Shown here: positions 1-8,863 of the stretch, one piece after another
How the letters are laid out: each line of letters begins with the position of its first letter
Numbering within the stretch: the stretch's first letter is position 1
Assembly (NCBI RefSeq): GCF_020819555.1
Contig: NZ_JAJHJB010000029.1
Coordinates: forward strand, 1 to 64,000
DNA length: 64,000 bases
Direction: 5' to 3'
Source of the DNA: Pelosinus baikalensis
Lineage (GTDB): Bacteria; Bacillota; Negativicutes; DSM-13327
Notes under the pieces: model-generated
What the model was told of the DNA's origin: nothing
The model's input: only the letters and a program-made list of their open reading frames with translations
The model's database searches: none
Made by a program: the position numbers and the translations under genes

Positions 1-16
1 GACGTAATGTATTAAA

Positions 17-76
17 AATAGACAGTGCCAAGGTAACATAAGCAAATTGTGTTACCTTGATGTTGTCTATTTCATC
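17..76. repeat. Interrupted inverted repeat at the left edge
   Basis: The arms CAAGGTAACA and TGTTACCTTG are perfectly complementary, and an outer pair AATAGACA/TGTCTATT extends the stem after a short internal loop. It lies just past the 3' end of the tRNA nucleotidyltransferase gene. It could act as a transcription end signal, but no convincing T-run follows on either strand. It may equally be a small palindromic repeat. Confidence 0.45.
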
Positions 77-130
77 GAGTTCTGGTATAACTTAGCCATT
101 TATCTACGCTTTATGGATGTAGAAGATTTT

Positions 131-1273
131 TTAATTGCTATTCAATTGTTTGGCGATAGCCTCTATATGTTTTTTTCGCAGCCATTCACCAATTTCTTTC
201 CCCTGCAATGTTTTAGGGACACCCTCCCCTTGAGGCAAGACCATTGCAGCCTTTAGTGGCCCTAATGTTAAGATTTTTAATTTGGCTGCTGTAATAATAA
301 GATCCAATTCTTCAATTTTGAGAGAACCACGCCTTAAATTTCCAATCGTATCTACGATCTTCTCAGGAGTGATTTCTTCTAAAAAGCCTGAGATTTGATT
401 AACTCTAAGGGCCGCATCCAGCCAATCACCAGGCAGAGTCATTCTCTGATTCCATCGTGCTAAACGCATTTGATCCATCACTAAACCTAGGGATGCAAAT
501 CGTAATTTAGAGCTTGATGTAGCTTTTGCCACTAAATTAAGCCCAGCCATTGCCTTTTCAAAATCGTCTACAGACAACTCTGCAATTTCTTGAAAGGTAA
601 CCTCCAATAACTGCGTTTCTGCCAGAACTTTAAAAAATCGACCTGGTTCGGATGCCTCTGCTAAAACCTTGCCCAATTCCGCAATCATCCGTTCCACAGG
701 CTCGTGAATCAACTCTTCCTTGACATCCCTGGCAAAAAGCAACGTAGCTGGATCTATTGCAAAACCAAACCGAGCGGATTGACCAGCAAGACGCAGAGCG
801 CGCATTGGGTCATCGGAGAAATGCTGACTAGTCGCCCGTAATACCTTAGCCCTTATATCTTCTTGCCCTTGGAAAGGATCAATAATTTCTCCTGTTAAGC
901 TATCTTGCGCCATGGAATTAACGGTAGTATCTCGTCTAAAAAGATCTTCCTCAATGGTGATCTTTGGCTTGGCTGATACTCTAAATCCTTTATAACCGCT
1001 GCCGACTTTCCACTCTGTCCTGGCAAAGGCGACTTCACGCTTTATACCGTCTATCGCCAGGCGAAAAACCGGAAAGGACTTACCACATTCTTCCGCCTTG
1101 GGAAATAGCATTTTAAAATTTTTCTTAACCATACCAACAACACTGAAATCAATATCTTTTGGTGTGATGCCCATAAAACTGTCCCGGACACAACCACCGA
1201 CTCTAAACACACGCCCACCATTTTCTGCAATGATTTTGGCGAACTCTCTCTCTGTTAATACATTATCACTCAT
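131..1273 (-). CDS. cca: CCA-adding enzyme / poly(A) polymerase family tRNA nucleotidyltransferase
   Basis: Class II nucleotidyltransferase of 380 aa, expected to add or repair the CCA end of tRNAs in the cytoplasm. The N-terminal head shows the GGxVRD nucleotide-binding motif (residues about 26-31) and the catalytic D-x-D at D40/D42. These are followed by RRDTTVNSMA (about 113-122) and the DDPMRALR neck motif, all standard for the family. The start ATG is preceded by AAAGGAGAAAG. The helical C-terminal part is diverged, so specificity (CCA, A- or CC-adding, or poly(A) polymerase) cannot be decided. It seems monocistronic, read in the same direction as the helicase gene upstream but separated from it by a dispersed repeat. 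Confidence 0.85.
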   Translation of the reverse strand: MSDNVLTEREFAKIIAENGGRVFRVGGCVRDSFMGITPKDIDFSVVGMVKKNFKMLFPKAEECGKSFPVFRLAIDGIKREVAFARTEWKVGSGYKGFRVSAKPKITIEEDLFRRDTTVNSMAQDSLTGEIIDPFQGQEDIRAKVLRATSQHFSDDPMRALRLAGQSARFGFAIDPATLLFARDVKEELIHEPVERMIAELGKVLAEASEPGRFFKVLAETQLLEVTFQEIAELSVDDFEKAMAGLNLVAKATSSSKLRFASLGLVMDQMRLARWNQRMTLPGDWLDAALRVNQISGFLEEITPEKIVDTIGNLRRGSLKIEELDLIITAAKLKILTLGPLKAAMVLPQGEGVPKTLQGKEIGEWLRKKHIEAIAKQLNSN

Positions 1274-1307
1274 GATGTCTTCTTTCTCCTTTTATCTCCC
1301 TAAAAAA

Positions 1308-1469
1308 TGCTGACACGTCCTTTAAAAAATATAAAACCAATCGAACCACAAAGACGCAAAGTTACACAAAGGATCTATTTCAATGTATTTTTAATGTTTT
1401 TTGTCATTGCGAGCATAGCGAAGCAATCCCCTGCTTGTCAGAGATTGCTTCACTTTGTTCGCAATGACA
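1308..1469. repeat. Dispersed intergenic repeat (family A, copy 1) plus a palindromic repeat
   Basis: The left half (about 1308-1400) carries the CGTCCTTTAAAAAATATAAA preamble and ACCACAAAGACGCAAAG, shared with copies near 8.7, 46.9 and 56.4 kb. The right half (1403-1469) is a separate palindrome. Its outer arms are GTCATTGCGA and TCGCAATGAC, with inner arms GAAGCAATC and GATTGCTTC. Palindromes with this CATTGCGA...GCAATC wording occur in many bacterial genomes. It sits between two co-oriented genes and ends 16 bp before the helicase stop codon. Confidence 0.75.
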
Positions 1470-1484
1470 GATTTAGGCGCCCTA

Positions 1485-2939
1485 TTAAATCCTCGAAAAG
1501 TTCACTTTTTTTGTTGTATATATTTTCCCCTTTATCTTTGTACTTTGAAGCGCCTCTATTACAAGGTCGCCTTTATCGGCGAGAATTTCAACGTAGGAAC
1601 AGGTATCCTGGACATCAATAATACCAATATCATTGCCGCTAACGCCTGAAATAGCAGTGATTGCTCCTAGTATATCTCCTGGGCGCATCTTCGTCTTTTT
1701 CCCTGCATTAATCCGAATTCTCGTAATCTGTCTGTTTAACTTTTCACTTTTATCAATCTTTAATGCAGGCTCAAATCCATCATGAATACTAGAAATCAGC
1801 TGTCTCTCTTCTACTTCTGCCATCGTTGGCAGCTCTTTTTTCGGTATCTTATACTGAACATATTCCTCTATTCTCTGCAAATCCCTATATTCCATTCTCG
1901 TTACAAAAGTAATAGCTGTGCCTACATTCCCAGCCCGCCCTGTCCTGCCAATTCGATGTACGTAGCTTTCATTATCTAGTGGCATGTCATAATTAACCAC
2001 AAGGGATATATCATCAATATGGATACCTCTTGCCGCCACATCCGTCGCAATCAAAAACTGAAACTCCCCTCTTTTAAAACTTTGAATGGAGTCCAAACGA
2101 TCTCTTTGTTCCATACCGCCATGCAAGCTTCCGCAAGAATAGCCTTTCTCTTTCAACTTTGTCAACAGCATTTCCACCTTGTCTCTTGTATTGCAAAAGA
2201 GAATACAGGTGCCCGGTCTTTCTATCTGTAGTACTTGCGTAATCAGAGTAAGCTTTTCATTTTCTTCTACGCTATAATACCATTGTCCAATGTTCTGTAA
2301 ACTATGATTTTCTGAATCAATTTCTACTTTTATCGGATTCTTCATATATTGCCTGCATATTTCCTGAATCTTTTCAGGCATGGTAGCAGAAAATAACATG
2401 GTAACCCTATCGTCGGGCAACATTTTTATGACAGCTTCCACCTGCTCAATAAAGCCCATATCCAGCATTTTATCTGCTTCATCAATAATCAGGTACTGCA
2501 CTTCTTCTACATTCATACTTTTTCTTTCCAGATGATCTAAGGTTCTCCCGGGAGTACCAACGATCACATGCACTCTTTGCTTCAATTCCCTTTTTTGTAT
2601 TTCCATTGATTGCCTGCCAACAACAGCAGCACATCTGATTCGTTTAAATCTGCCGATATTGGCAATATCCTGTTTTAACTGTACTGCCAATTCTCGTGTT
2701 GGCGTAAGAACCAGCACTTGAGGATTTTTTTGCTCTACTCTTATTTTTTCACAAATCGGGATAGCAAAAGCAGCTGTCTTACCGCTGCCCGTTTGGGACC
2801 TCACTATAATATCTTTCTGGGCAAGAGCCAAGGGTATGACTTTTTCCTGAACCTTAGTAAGTATCTCGTACCCTAATCCCTCTAATGCCTGTGCTATTTC
2901 TTTACTAAGAGCATACTTGTCCACACTTTGTTCGTCCAT
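1485..2939 (-). CDS. dbpA: DEAD-box ATP-dependent RNA helicase, DbpA/YxiN type
   Basis: RNA helicase of 484 aa. The core shows the Walker A motif QTGSGKT, motif Ia PTRELA, DEAD in IIDEADKMLD, SAT in LFSATMP and the HRIGRTGRAG motif VI. The last ~75 residues (from about R405, ITRIRINAGKKTKMRPGD) resemble the DbpA RNA-binding domain, which in Bacillus YxiN and E. coli DbpA recognises a 23S rRNA hairpin. A role in late 50S ribosome assembly is therefore likely. The start ATG has a weak GAGGT ribosome-binding site. It is a housekeeping gene without obvious operon partners. Confidence 0.88.
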   Translation of the reverse strand: MDEQSVDKYALSKEIAQALEGLGYEILTKVQEKVIPLALAQKDIIVRSQTGSGKTAAFAIPICEKIRVEQKNPQVLVLTPTRELAVQLKQDIANIGRFKRIRCAAVVGRQSMEIQKRELKQRVHVIVGTPGRTLDHLERKSMNVEEVQYLIIDEADKMLDMGFIEQVEAVIKMLPDDRVTMLFSATMPEKIQEICRQYMKNPIKVEIDSENHSLQNIGQWYYSVEENEKLTLITQVLQIERPGTCILFCNTRDKVEMLLTKLKEKGYSCGSLHGGMEQRDRLDSIQSFKRGEFQFLIATDVAARGIHIDDISLVVNYDMPLDNESYVHRIGRTGRAGNVGTAITFVTRMEYRDLQRIEEYVQYKIPKKELPTMAEVEERQLISSIHDGFEPALKIDKSEKLNRQITRIRINAGKKTKMRPGDILGAITAISGVSGNDIGIIDVQDTCSYVEILADKGDLVIEALQSTKIKGKIYTTKKVNFSRI

Positions 2940-3026
2940 ATAATTTTAAAACCTCATTTTTTCTTGAATTATAGTATCTCTACCCTACTTATCCTACCTA
3001 TCATAGCATAGCTTTGAGTAATATAG

Positions 3027-3058
3027 AAAATGATCCCTACAAGTAGAGATCATTTTTA
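3027..3058. terminator. Hairpin after modA1
   Basis: ATGATC...GATCAT stem with a T-rich right flank on the plus strand (ATCATTTTTATG) and TTTTCTAT on the minus strand. It lies about 20 bp after the modA1 stop and can serve as its terminator. Strength is modest. Confidence 0.5.
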
Positions 3059-3079
3059 TGATATTTATATGATTATCTT

Positions 3080-3880
3080 TTATTGCATCCCTTGGAAACC
3101 ATATTTAGTAAACACTGCCATCCCATCAGAACTCGTCAAATATTGTAAAAATGCTTCTGCTTCTTTAGGATGCTTAGCACTACTCACGACAGCACCTAGA
3201 AATATGATTGGTTCATGGCTATTCGCTGGCGCTATGGCAGCGACTTTTACTTTGTCGCTTGCAGCTGCCACGGTAGAAAAGACAATTCCAGCCTCTACAT
3301 TCCTTGTCTCCACATAAGTCAATACGCTATGAATGTCTTTAGGCATTACAGCTTTTTCTTTCACAGTTTCCCATACTTGTAATTTTTCTAGTACCTGTTT
3401 GGCATATTCCCCGGCTGGTACTGTCTCCGGCACACCCATGCCAAAGCGGGTAACACTTGCGTTAGTCAAATCTTGAAAGCTGTGCAACTCAAGTTGAGAA
3501 GTCTCAGGTACAATCAATACCAATTGGTTTCCGACTAAATTCTTGCGCGTAGCAGGAATAATTAGATTCTTTTTTTGCAATTCATCCATTTGTTTACTAG
3601 CAGCGGAAATAAATAAATCCGTTGGTGCCCCTTGCTCTATTAGAGTTTTTAATGCCCCTGAAGACGCCAAGTTAAATACAATTTTAACAGGATGATCCGC
3701 TTCATATTTTTTTTGAATTTCCTCTAGAGCATCTTTAAGTCCCATAGCTGCCGATATATTGATTTCTACCAGTTGATCTGGAGGAGGCGCAGGAGCCTCT
3801 GTCTTTCCACAGCCAGATAAAAGCATCATAGTACATACTAAAAGACATAGTTTGGTATATAGCCTATTCATTGACAACAT
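3080..3880 (-). CDS. modA: Molybdate ABC transporter substrate-binding lipoprotein (ModA paralogue 1)
   Basis: Secreted molybdate/tungstate-binding protein of 266 aa. The chosen ATG (MLSMNRLYTK) has AAGGAGG five bases upstream; upstream in-frame codons lack a ribosome-binding site. A lipoprotein signal ends in LLSGCGK, so it should be membrane-anchored outside the cell. ModA-family features include SAAMGLKDALEEIQ at the N-terminus, the ASSGALKTLIEQGAPTDLF region and YVETRNVEAGIVFST near the C-terminus. It is about 60% alike by eye to ModA2 at 6.3-7.1 kb. It has no permease or ATPase beside it, only modD upstream, so it may share ModBC from the divergent unit. Confidence 0.88.
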   Translation of the reverse strand: MLSMNRLYTKLCLLVCTMMLLSGCGKTEAPAPPPDQLVEINISAAMGLKDALEEIQKKYEADHPVKIVFNLASSGALKTLIEQGAPTDLFISAASKQMDELQKKNLIIPATRKNLVGNQLVLIVPETSQLELHSFQDLTNASVTRFGMGVPETVPAGEYAKQVLEKLQVWETVKEKAVMPKDIHSVLTYVETRNVEAGIVFSTVAAASDKVKVAAIAPANSHEPIIFLGAVVSSAKHPKEAEAFLQYLTSSDGMAVFTKYGFQGMQ

Positions 3881-3970
3881 GCATTCCTCCTTATTCATTG
3901 ACTGCTTAATTACAAAGTGAAAGTCCATTATCAGAAAATATCCCGTTTAAGTGAAATTGAGATGGATTTA

Positions 3971-4777
3971 TTAAATACGTTCAATTTTACAAGTGAAATC
4001 CAATGGAGCAGCATATAATACAGCGCTCAAGACAATTAGATCGACAAATTCTGCGAAATCCTTCACCCGAGATGCTCCTATGCCTCCAGCAACACCAACT
4101 TTTAATCGTGGGTTTAGTGTTTTAAGTTTTTGCACTACCGTTTGCAGTACCTCTGGTTCAAAATGATCGAGCAGGATAACATCGGAAAAGCTAGCACATT
4201 CATAAGCCTCCGCTTCATTACGCGGTTCAATTTCAATTTTATGATGAAAAGATTTTATATTCGTCGGCAGTTTCCCAAGCACTCGCAAATGATTTTGCGT
4301 AATCAATACCGTATCGCTCAAAGAATTACGGTGATATAATCCGCCCCCATCCTGAACCGCCTCAATTTCTTCTTGCCTCATCCCCAGGTGAGCTTTACGG
4401 CAGGCAACGACTATTTCAATCTCCGGATTAACCTGCCTCGCCGCACTCACAATGTTGTGAGTCTCAGTTGCAATCGCACAAAGAGCAGTGAGATACGTCT
4501 GACTAATCCGCCACATTTTAAACAATGTCTTTAAATCACCAACGGCTTCAATTAAAATATCGCCCTGCTTTACTAAAACACCTGGTTCTTGATAGAATGA
4601 GACTTGCAATTTTTGTCTTTCAAAGAATTCTTTGAGACGAATTGAGCCAGTTATCACGGCTTCCTCTCTTGTGATAAATTGCAAGCGCCCCAGTCCCGCT
4701 ATGCCTAATAATTCTGTGGTAATATCAGCGTAAGGGCAATCTTCCTGTAAACCAATTTCTAATGGATAGATTTGCAT
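3971..4777 (-). CDS. modD: ModD, quinolinate phosphoribosyltransferase-like protein of molybdate loci
   Basis: A 268-aa member of the nicotinate-nucleotide pyrophosphorylase fold, the subgroup called ModD because it accompanies molybdate transporters. The start QIYPLEIGLQEDCPYADITT matches the family N-terminus. Residues such as CRKAHLGMRQEEIEAVQDGGG and HHKIEIEPRN look like the active-site segments. Its biochemical role in molybdenum handling is not established. AGGAGG precedes the ATG. It is transcribed toward modA1 (90 bp downstream) and divergently from the regulator at 4959. Confidence 0.8.
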   Translation of the reverse strand: MQIYPLEIGLQEDCPYADITTELLGIAGLGRLQFITREEAVITGSIRLKEFFERQKLQVSFYQEPGVLVKQGDILIEAVGDLKTLFKMWRISQTYLTALCAIATETHNIVSAARQVNPEIEIVVACRKAHLGMRQEEIEAVQDGGGLYHRNSLSDTVLITQNHLRVLGKLPTNIKSFHHKIEIEPRNEAEAYECASFSDVILLDHFEPEVLQTVVQKLKTLNPRLKVGVAGGIGASRVKDFAEFVDLIVLSAVLYAAPLDFTCKIERI

Positions 4778-4958
4778 GATTTTTCCTCCTATACCTTCTC
4801 GTTATTCAATCTAAATTTATTAAAAAACAACCATTTTTGAATGAACTCTGTCCAAATTTGTAAAATAGTTATTGTAGATTTGGATTGCCCGTTGTGAAAT
4901 TATTAAAAATAAGATATGCTGTAAGCACTAATATAATGTAATTATGAGGTGAAACTAC

Positions 4959-5897
4959 TTGTCTGATACTATATCGTACACCCCCGAAGAAGTAGCCAAA
5001 ATACTCAAACTATCACGTTTTACGATCTATGAATTTATCAAACGCGGCGAATTAACCGCGTATCATATCGGACGCAAGCTGCGTATAGAAGCATCCGATT
5101 TAGATACTTTCATGAAAAAAGCGAAAGGCACTCCTCAGCCAGCCTCACCACAACCTACTCAACAAATGATTAATGTTCCTGTTTCTAGTCAGGATGGCTT
5201 GATCATTTATGGACAGGATGCTGCTCTTGATGTATTAACGCGTCATCTGGAAAAAAAGATGCCTCATGTTAGGTTTCTGCGTTCATACAACGGCAGTATG
5301 GATGGCCTAATTGCCCTCTATCGTGGTACAGCTAATTTGATTACCACTCACCTTTGGGACGGAGACACGGGAGAGTATAATACGCCTTATGTGCGTCACT
5401 TATTACCTGGTCAACGGGCTCTGATTATTAATTTAGTATATCGCCAAGAAGGCTTTTATGTAGCCCTAGGTAATCCTAAGAATATAAAAGACTGGCCCGA
5501 TTTACTGCGATCTGACATTCGGTTCATTAACAGAGAACGCGGCTCCGGTGCCAGAGTACTGCTTGATGAGAAGTTTCAGCAGCTCAAGCTTGATCCTAGA
5601 GCCATTTCAAACTATAGCCAGGAAGAAACTAGTCATCTCGCCATCGCCAGCGCAGTTGCTCGAGGTGAGGCTGATGTTGGGTTAGGTATTGAAAAGGCGG
5701 CGATGCAGGTACAGAATGTCGAATTTATTCCCTTGCAAAAAGAACGTTATGATTTAGTTATGTTACGACATGATTTAGAGAAACCTCACTTCCAAGCCTT
5801 GATATCAATACTGCGTTCTTCTATATTCCGCAATGAAATCGCAGGTATGGGCGGCTATGATGTATCGCAAATGGGCGAAATAATGGCAGAACTGTAA
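4959..5897 (+). CDS. One-component regulator: excisionase-type HTH plus periplasmic-binding-protein-like domain (probable molybdate sensor)
   Basis: Protein of 312 aa using a TTG start (SDTISYTPEEV) with GAGGTG eight bases upstream. Residues 6-52 form a MerR/excisionase-type helix-turn-helix (YTPEEVAKILKLSRFTIYEF). After a Pro/Gln-rich linker (about 56-70) comes a ligand-binding domain of the ModA/PBP-like fold found in many Mo- and W-linked regulators (RERGSGARVLLDE and SAVARGEADVGLGIEKAAMQ). It sits divergent from modD-modA1 and upstream of modA2BC, so regulation of both units by molybdate or tungstate is the natural inference. It has neither a LysR-type HTH nor ModE TOBE domains. Confidence 0.78.
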   Translation: MSDTISYTPEEVAKILKLSRFTIYEFIKRGELTAYHIGRKLRIEASDLDTFMKKAKGTPQPASPQPTQQMINVPVSSQDGLIIYGQDAALDVLTRHLEKKMPHVRFLRSYNGSMDGLIALYRGTANLITTHLWDGDTGEYNTPYVRHLLPGQRALIINLVYRQEGFYVALGNPKNIKDWPDLLRSDIRFINRERGSGARVLLDEKFQQLKLDPRAISNYSQEETSHLAIASAVARGEADVGLGIEKAAMQVQNVEFIPLQKERYDLVMLRHDLEKPHFQALISILRSSIFRNEIAGMGGYDVSQMGEIMAEL

Positions 5898-6275
5898 TAT
5901 TTCATGTTTTTACAAAAGAAGTACCGGCTGAGAACGTAATAATGTTCAGCCGGTACTTCTTTGTACACACAATTTGGTTGCATTTCCACCAAACAGTATT
6001 ATATTAAACTTAACCCAATTATAACTCACTGATATATATTATTCAATCCTTTTATAATATAAAAACAAAGACTTTTATATTGACTATGGTATCGTTTTGT
6101 AGTATTTTAATTATAAAGTTCACTATTACTTTGCATATATCCTGTTATTATAGTCATTGCTTTATTTAATATAAAAGATACGATGTTGTATCAACTAATC
6201 TAGTTCTGTTGGGCTATGTTAGTTGTTTTTTTATAGAGTGAACTATTCAAATTAAAAATTGGGGAGGAAAATTCA
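5898..6275. other. Intergenic region between the regulator and modA2
   Basis: No gene is seen. It holds the family B hairpin at 5917-5960 and then AT-rich DNA. A short inverted repeat GATAC-N6-GTATC (6177-6192) lies about 85 bp before the modA2 ATG and is a possible operator for the divergent regulator. GGGGAGG before 6276 is the modA2 ribosome-binding site. Confidence 0.4.
5917..5960 (+). terminator. Hairpin after the regulator gene (family B hairpin, copy 1)
   Basis: Perfect 15-bp stem AGAAGTACCGGCTGA/TCAGCCGGTACTTCT followed by TTGTACAC. Position 20 bp after the stop suggests a transcription end. The same layout (GC-rich stem, then TTGTAC) recurs at 12.3 and 22.45 kb, so it may be a mobile or conserved hairpin module rather than an ordinary terminator. 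Confidence 0.55.
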
Positions 6276-7079
6276 ATGAAAAAACATTTGTTATTATTTT
6301 TAATGGCAGCCTTACTAATAATAGCTGCAATAACTACAGGATGTGGTGGCGAAAAAACAGCAACTCCAGCCACACCACCGCAGAAAGTTGAGCTAAACGT
6401 TTCTGCCGCTGTCAGTTTAAAGGATGCTCTTGCTGAAATCCAAAAGAATTATGAAACAAAAAATGCCAATGTTAAGCTAATCTATAATCTTGGAGCCTCA
6501 GGTGCTTTACAAAAGCAAATCGAACAAGGTGCTCCCGCTGACATTTTTGTGTCCGCAGCACCAAAACAGATGAATGACTTAGAAGAAAAAAACCTGGTGA
6601 ATAAGGCTACACGTAAAAACTTAGTAGAGAACAAACTCGTTGTGATTGTTCCTACAGCCTCCACCCTCAACATCACAAAATATGAAGATTTAACAAAGAA
6701 CGACGTTCAAAAAGTAAGTATTGGTGAAACAGGATCGGTACCAGCAGGACAATACGCACAGGAAGTTCTAAAAAAATTGGGAATCTGGGATAAAATACAA
6801 AGTAAAGCGGTCCTTGCCAAAGATGTTCGTACCGTCTTAACCTATGTGGAGACAGGCAACGTAGAAGCGGGTATCGTTTACAAAACGGATGCCGTATCCA
6901 GTGACAAAGTGAAAGTCGCAGCTACTGCACCAGAAGGATCTCACCAGCCAATTCTTTATCCAGCGGCAGTTTTATCAGGAACTAAGCAAGAAAAAGCAGC
7001 TACCGATTTTCTTGCCTATTTAAGCACTCCGGAATGCAAAACCATCTTTGAAAAATACGGTTTTACTATGAGTAAATAA
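6276..7079 (+). CDS. modA: Molybdate ABC transporter substrate-binding lipoprotein (ModA paralogue 2)
   Basis: 267-aa secreted lipoprotein; the signal ends in AAITTGCGGEK and GGGGAGG precedes the ATG. The ModA fold is evident from ELNVSAAVSLKDALAEIQ, NLGASGALQKQIEQGAPAD and LTYVETGNVEAGIVYKTDA. It delivers molybdate (possibly tungstate) to ModBC encoded directly downstream. A 150-bp gap to modB contains no obvious terminator, so modA2BC is probably one transcript. It is closely related to ModA1, suggesting duplication within the locus. Confidence 0.92.
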   Translation: MKKHLLLFLMAALLIIAAITTGCGGEKTATPATPPQKVELNVSAAVSLKDALAEIQKNYETKNANVKLIYNLGASGALQKQIEQGAPADIFVSAAPKQMNDLEEKNLVNKATRKNLVENKLVVIVPTASTLNITKYEDLTKNDVQKVSIGETGSVPAGQYAQEVLKKLGIWDKIQSKAVLAKDVRTVLTYVETGNVEAGIVYKTDAVSSDKVKVAATAPEGSHQPILYPAAVLSGTKQEKAATDFLAYLSTPECKTIFEKYGFTMSK

Positions 7080-7230
7080 TCAGTTATAAACGCACTAACG
7101 ATTACCGTCAGGACATTGTGAAAAAGGACGTTACGCAAAGAGCGATAGCATATTTCACTTTCCAGATATAAGCAATCCTTCGTGCGTTTTATATAATACA
7201 AATTTAATAAGATGGTGCAGGTGAAAACGT

Positions 7231-7899
7231 ATGGTCGAATGGCAGCCCGTTATTCTTTCAATCAAGGTTGCATCTATTTCAGTGCTCTTTGTATTTTTTC
7301 TTGGCGTATTATCGGCTTATGTCATGCGCAGCACCGATATCCCAGGCAAAGCAGCCCTCGAATCTTTGTTTACTCTCCCTTTGGTCTTGCCTCCTGTCGT
7401 CATTGGTTTTTTACTGTTAATCTTAGTTGGTAAACAAGGACCGGTAGGAATTCTTCTAACGAAATATTTTGACATGCAAATTATTTTTACGCAATCTGCA
7501 GCTGTTCTGGCAGGTACTGTTGTATCCTTTCCGCTAATGTACCAGAGTACTAAGGCAGCCTTTGAAGGTATCGATAAAACACTAGAAGATGCTGCCCGTA
7601 CTTTAGGAGCTAGCGAATGGCGGGTATTTTGGACGGTTACCATACCATTATCCTGGCCGGGACTAGTATCCGGTTTGGTACTATCCTTTGCAAGAACCTT
7701 AGGAGAATTTGGCGCTACCATTATGATTGCCGGTAATATCCCCGGCAAGACACAAACCATTCCATTGGCAATTTATTTTGCCACAGAATCAAATGACTTA
7801 ATAACAGCAGGGATGTATGTAATCATTATCAGCGTAATCACCTTTTCTATTATTTTCGGATTGAACCATTGGAAGGGAAAAAACATTACTTTGCACTAA
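7231..7899 (+). CDS. modB: Molybdate ABC transporter permease
   Basis: Inner-membrane permease of 222 aa with about five or six hydrophobic segments. The EAA loop that contacts ModC reads EDAARTLGASEWRVFWTVTI (about 129-148), and the ARTLGEFGATIMIAGNIPG motif is characteristic of ModB. Chosen start ATG GTC GAA has AGGTG seven bases upstream. It precedes modC with an 18-bp gap. Length is normal for the family. Confidence 0.92.
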   Translation: MVEWQPVILSIKVASISVLFVFFLGVLSAYVMRSTDIPGKAALESLFTLPLVLPPVVIGFLLLILVGKQGPVGILLTKYFDMQIIFTQSAAVLAGTVVSFPLMYQSTKAAFEGIDKTLEDAARTLGASEWRVFWTVTIPLSWPGLVSGLVLSFARTLGEFGATIMIAGNIPGKTQTIPLAIYFATESNDLITAGMYVIIISVITFSIIFGLNHWKGKNITLH

Positions 7900-7916
7900 A
7901 AGGAAGGAACACGTTC

Positions 7917-8621
7917 ATGCTAACAGTAGATATCAAAAAGAAATTATCTGATTTTACCCTAAATATCTCATTTACTGCTCCGAATAAAACCATTGTTTTA
8001 TTCGGTCCTTCCGGCTGCGGTAAAACAACCATCTTGCGCTGTATTGCAGGTTTACTGAAACCAGATGAAGGCAGTATTGTTTCTAATGATACTGTTTTTT
8101 ATTCTTCCACGAAAGCTATTCATTTACCACCTAAAAAGAGAAATGTCAGCTATATGTTTCAGGACTTCGCACTGTTTCCCCATATGAATGTTAAGCATAA
8201 TATTTGGTATGGAGTAAAAACTCCCAGCCAAGAGGCTAATGAATTATACGAAAAGCTGATTACTTTATTAAAAATCGAACATCTCCCCCACCGCTCCATA
8301 AGCCAATTATCTGGCGGTGAAAAACAACGTGTGGCTATGGCTCGTGCATTAATGGCTGAGCCTCAGATCCTTTTACTCGACGAACCCTTATCTGCTCTAG
8401 ATGCCCAAAGTCGCTACGAATTGCAGGATGAACTAAAAAGACTGCAGGAAATCTGGAACATTCCCTTCGTCCTTGTCACCCATTCACCAGAAGAAGCCCA
8501 GGCAATAGGCAGTGAAGTCTTATTTCTCCACCAAGGGCAGCAAGTGTCTGAGCCACCACCTTCTTGGAATATGAATGCCAATGGTAAACCAACTAGGAGT
8601 TCTTTTCAATATTTTTATTAG
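7917..8621 (+). CDS. modC: Molybdate ABC transporter ATPase lacking the C-terminal Mop/TOBE domain
   Basis: ATP-binding subunit of 234 aa. Walker A is GPSGCGKTT, the signature is LSGGEKQRVAMARA, Walker B is ILLLDEPLSALD and the switch His is in THSPEEA. The ATG at 7917 has AAGGAAGG nine bases upstream. Classical ModC is about 350 aa with a molybdate-binding TOBE domain. Here the protein stops just after the ATPase domain, and the last ~15 residues look non-homologous. A free Mop protein is encoded 240 bp away on the opposite strand and may substitute for the missing domain. Confidence 0.88.
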   Translation: MLTVDIKKKLSDFTLNISFTAPNKTIVLFGPSGCGKTTILRCIAGLLKPDEGSIVSNDTVFYSSTKAIHLPPKKRNVSYMFQDFALFPHMNVKHNIWYGVKTPSQEANELYEKLITLLKIEHLPHRSISQLSGGEKQRVAMARALMAEPQILLLDEPLSALDAQSRYELQDELKRLQEIWNIPFVLVTHSPEEAQAIGSEVLFLHQGQQVSEPPPSWNMNANGKPTRSSFQYFY

Positions 8622-8641
8622 TCCATAACAAGAGAAAACTC

Positions 8642-8770
8642 TGATACATCCTTTAAAACATATAAAACGAATCGAACCACAAAGACGCAAAGGACACAAA
8701 GGGTTTATTAGAATTTATTTTTTGTGTTCTCCTTTGTGTGCCGCAAAGCGGCATTGTGTCTTTGTGGTTC
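8642..8770. repeat. Dispersed intergenic repeat (family A, copy 2), full-length with inverted ends
   Basis: The preamble resembles copy 1 (ATCCTTTAAAACATATAAAA). It is followed by GAACCACAAAGACGCAAAGG (8674 onward) and, after about 55 bp, the inverted end TGTGTCTTTGTGGTTC (to 8770). The whole core can fold into a long hairpin. It lies between the convergent modC and mop genes. Confidence 0.8.
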
Positions 8771-8813
8771 ATAAATTTCATATTTCCCTCCAACCAGATA
8801 CTTACTAGCATAT

Positions 8814-8852
8814 AAAAAAGAAGACGATTCGTAAAAATCGCCTTCTTTTTAT
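8814..8852. terminator. Bidirectional terminator between modC and mop
   Basis: AAAAAGAAG(A/G)CGAT stem around a TTCGTAAAA loop, with T-runs on both strands. It ends 12 bp before the mop stop codon and so can end both the mop and modC transcripts. Confidence 0.75.
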
Positions 8853-8863
8853 ATGTAAAATTA

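Noticed and set aside
7317..7760. 147-codon antisense frame over modB
   Set aside because: Shadow of the clearly recognisable permease gene; no family features or start signal.
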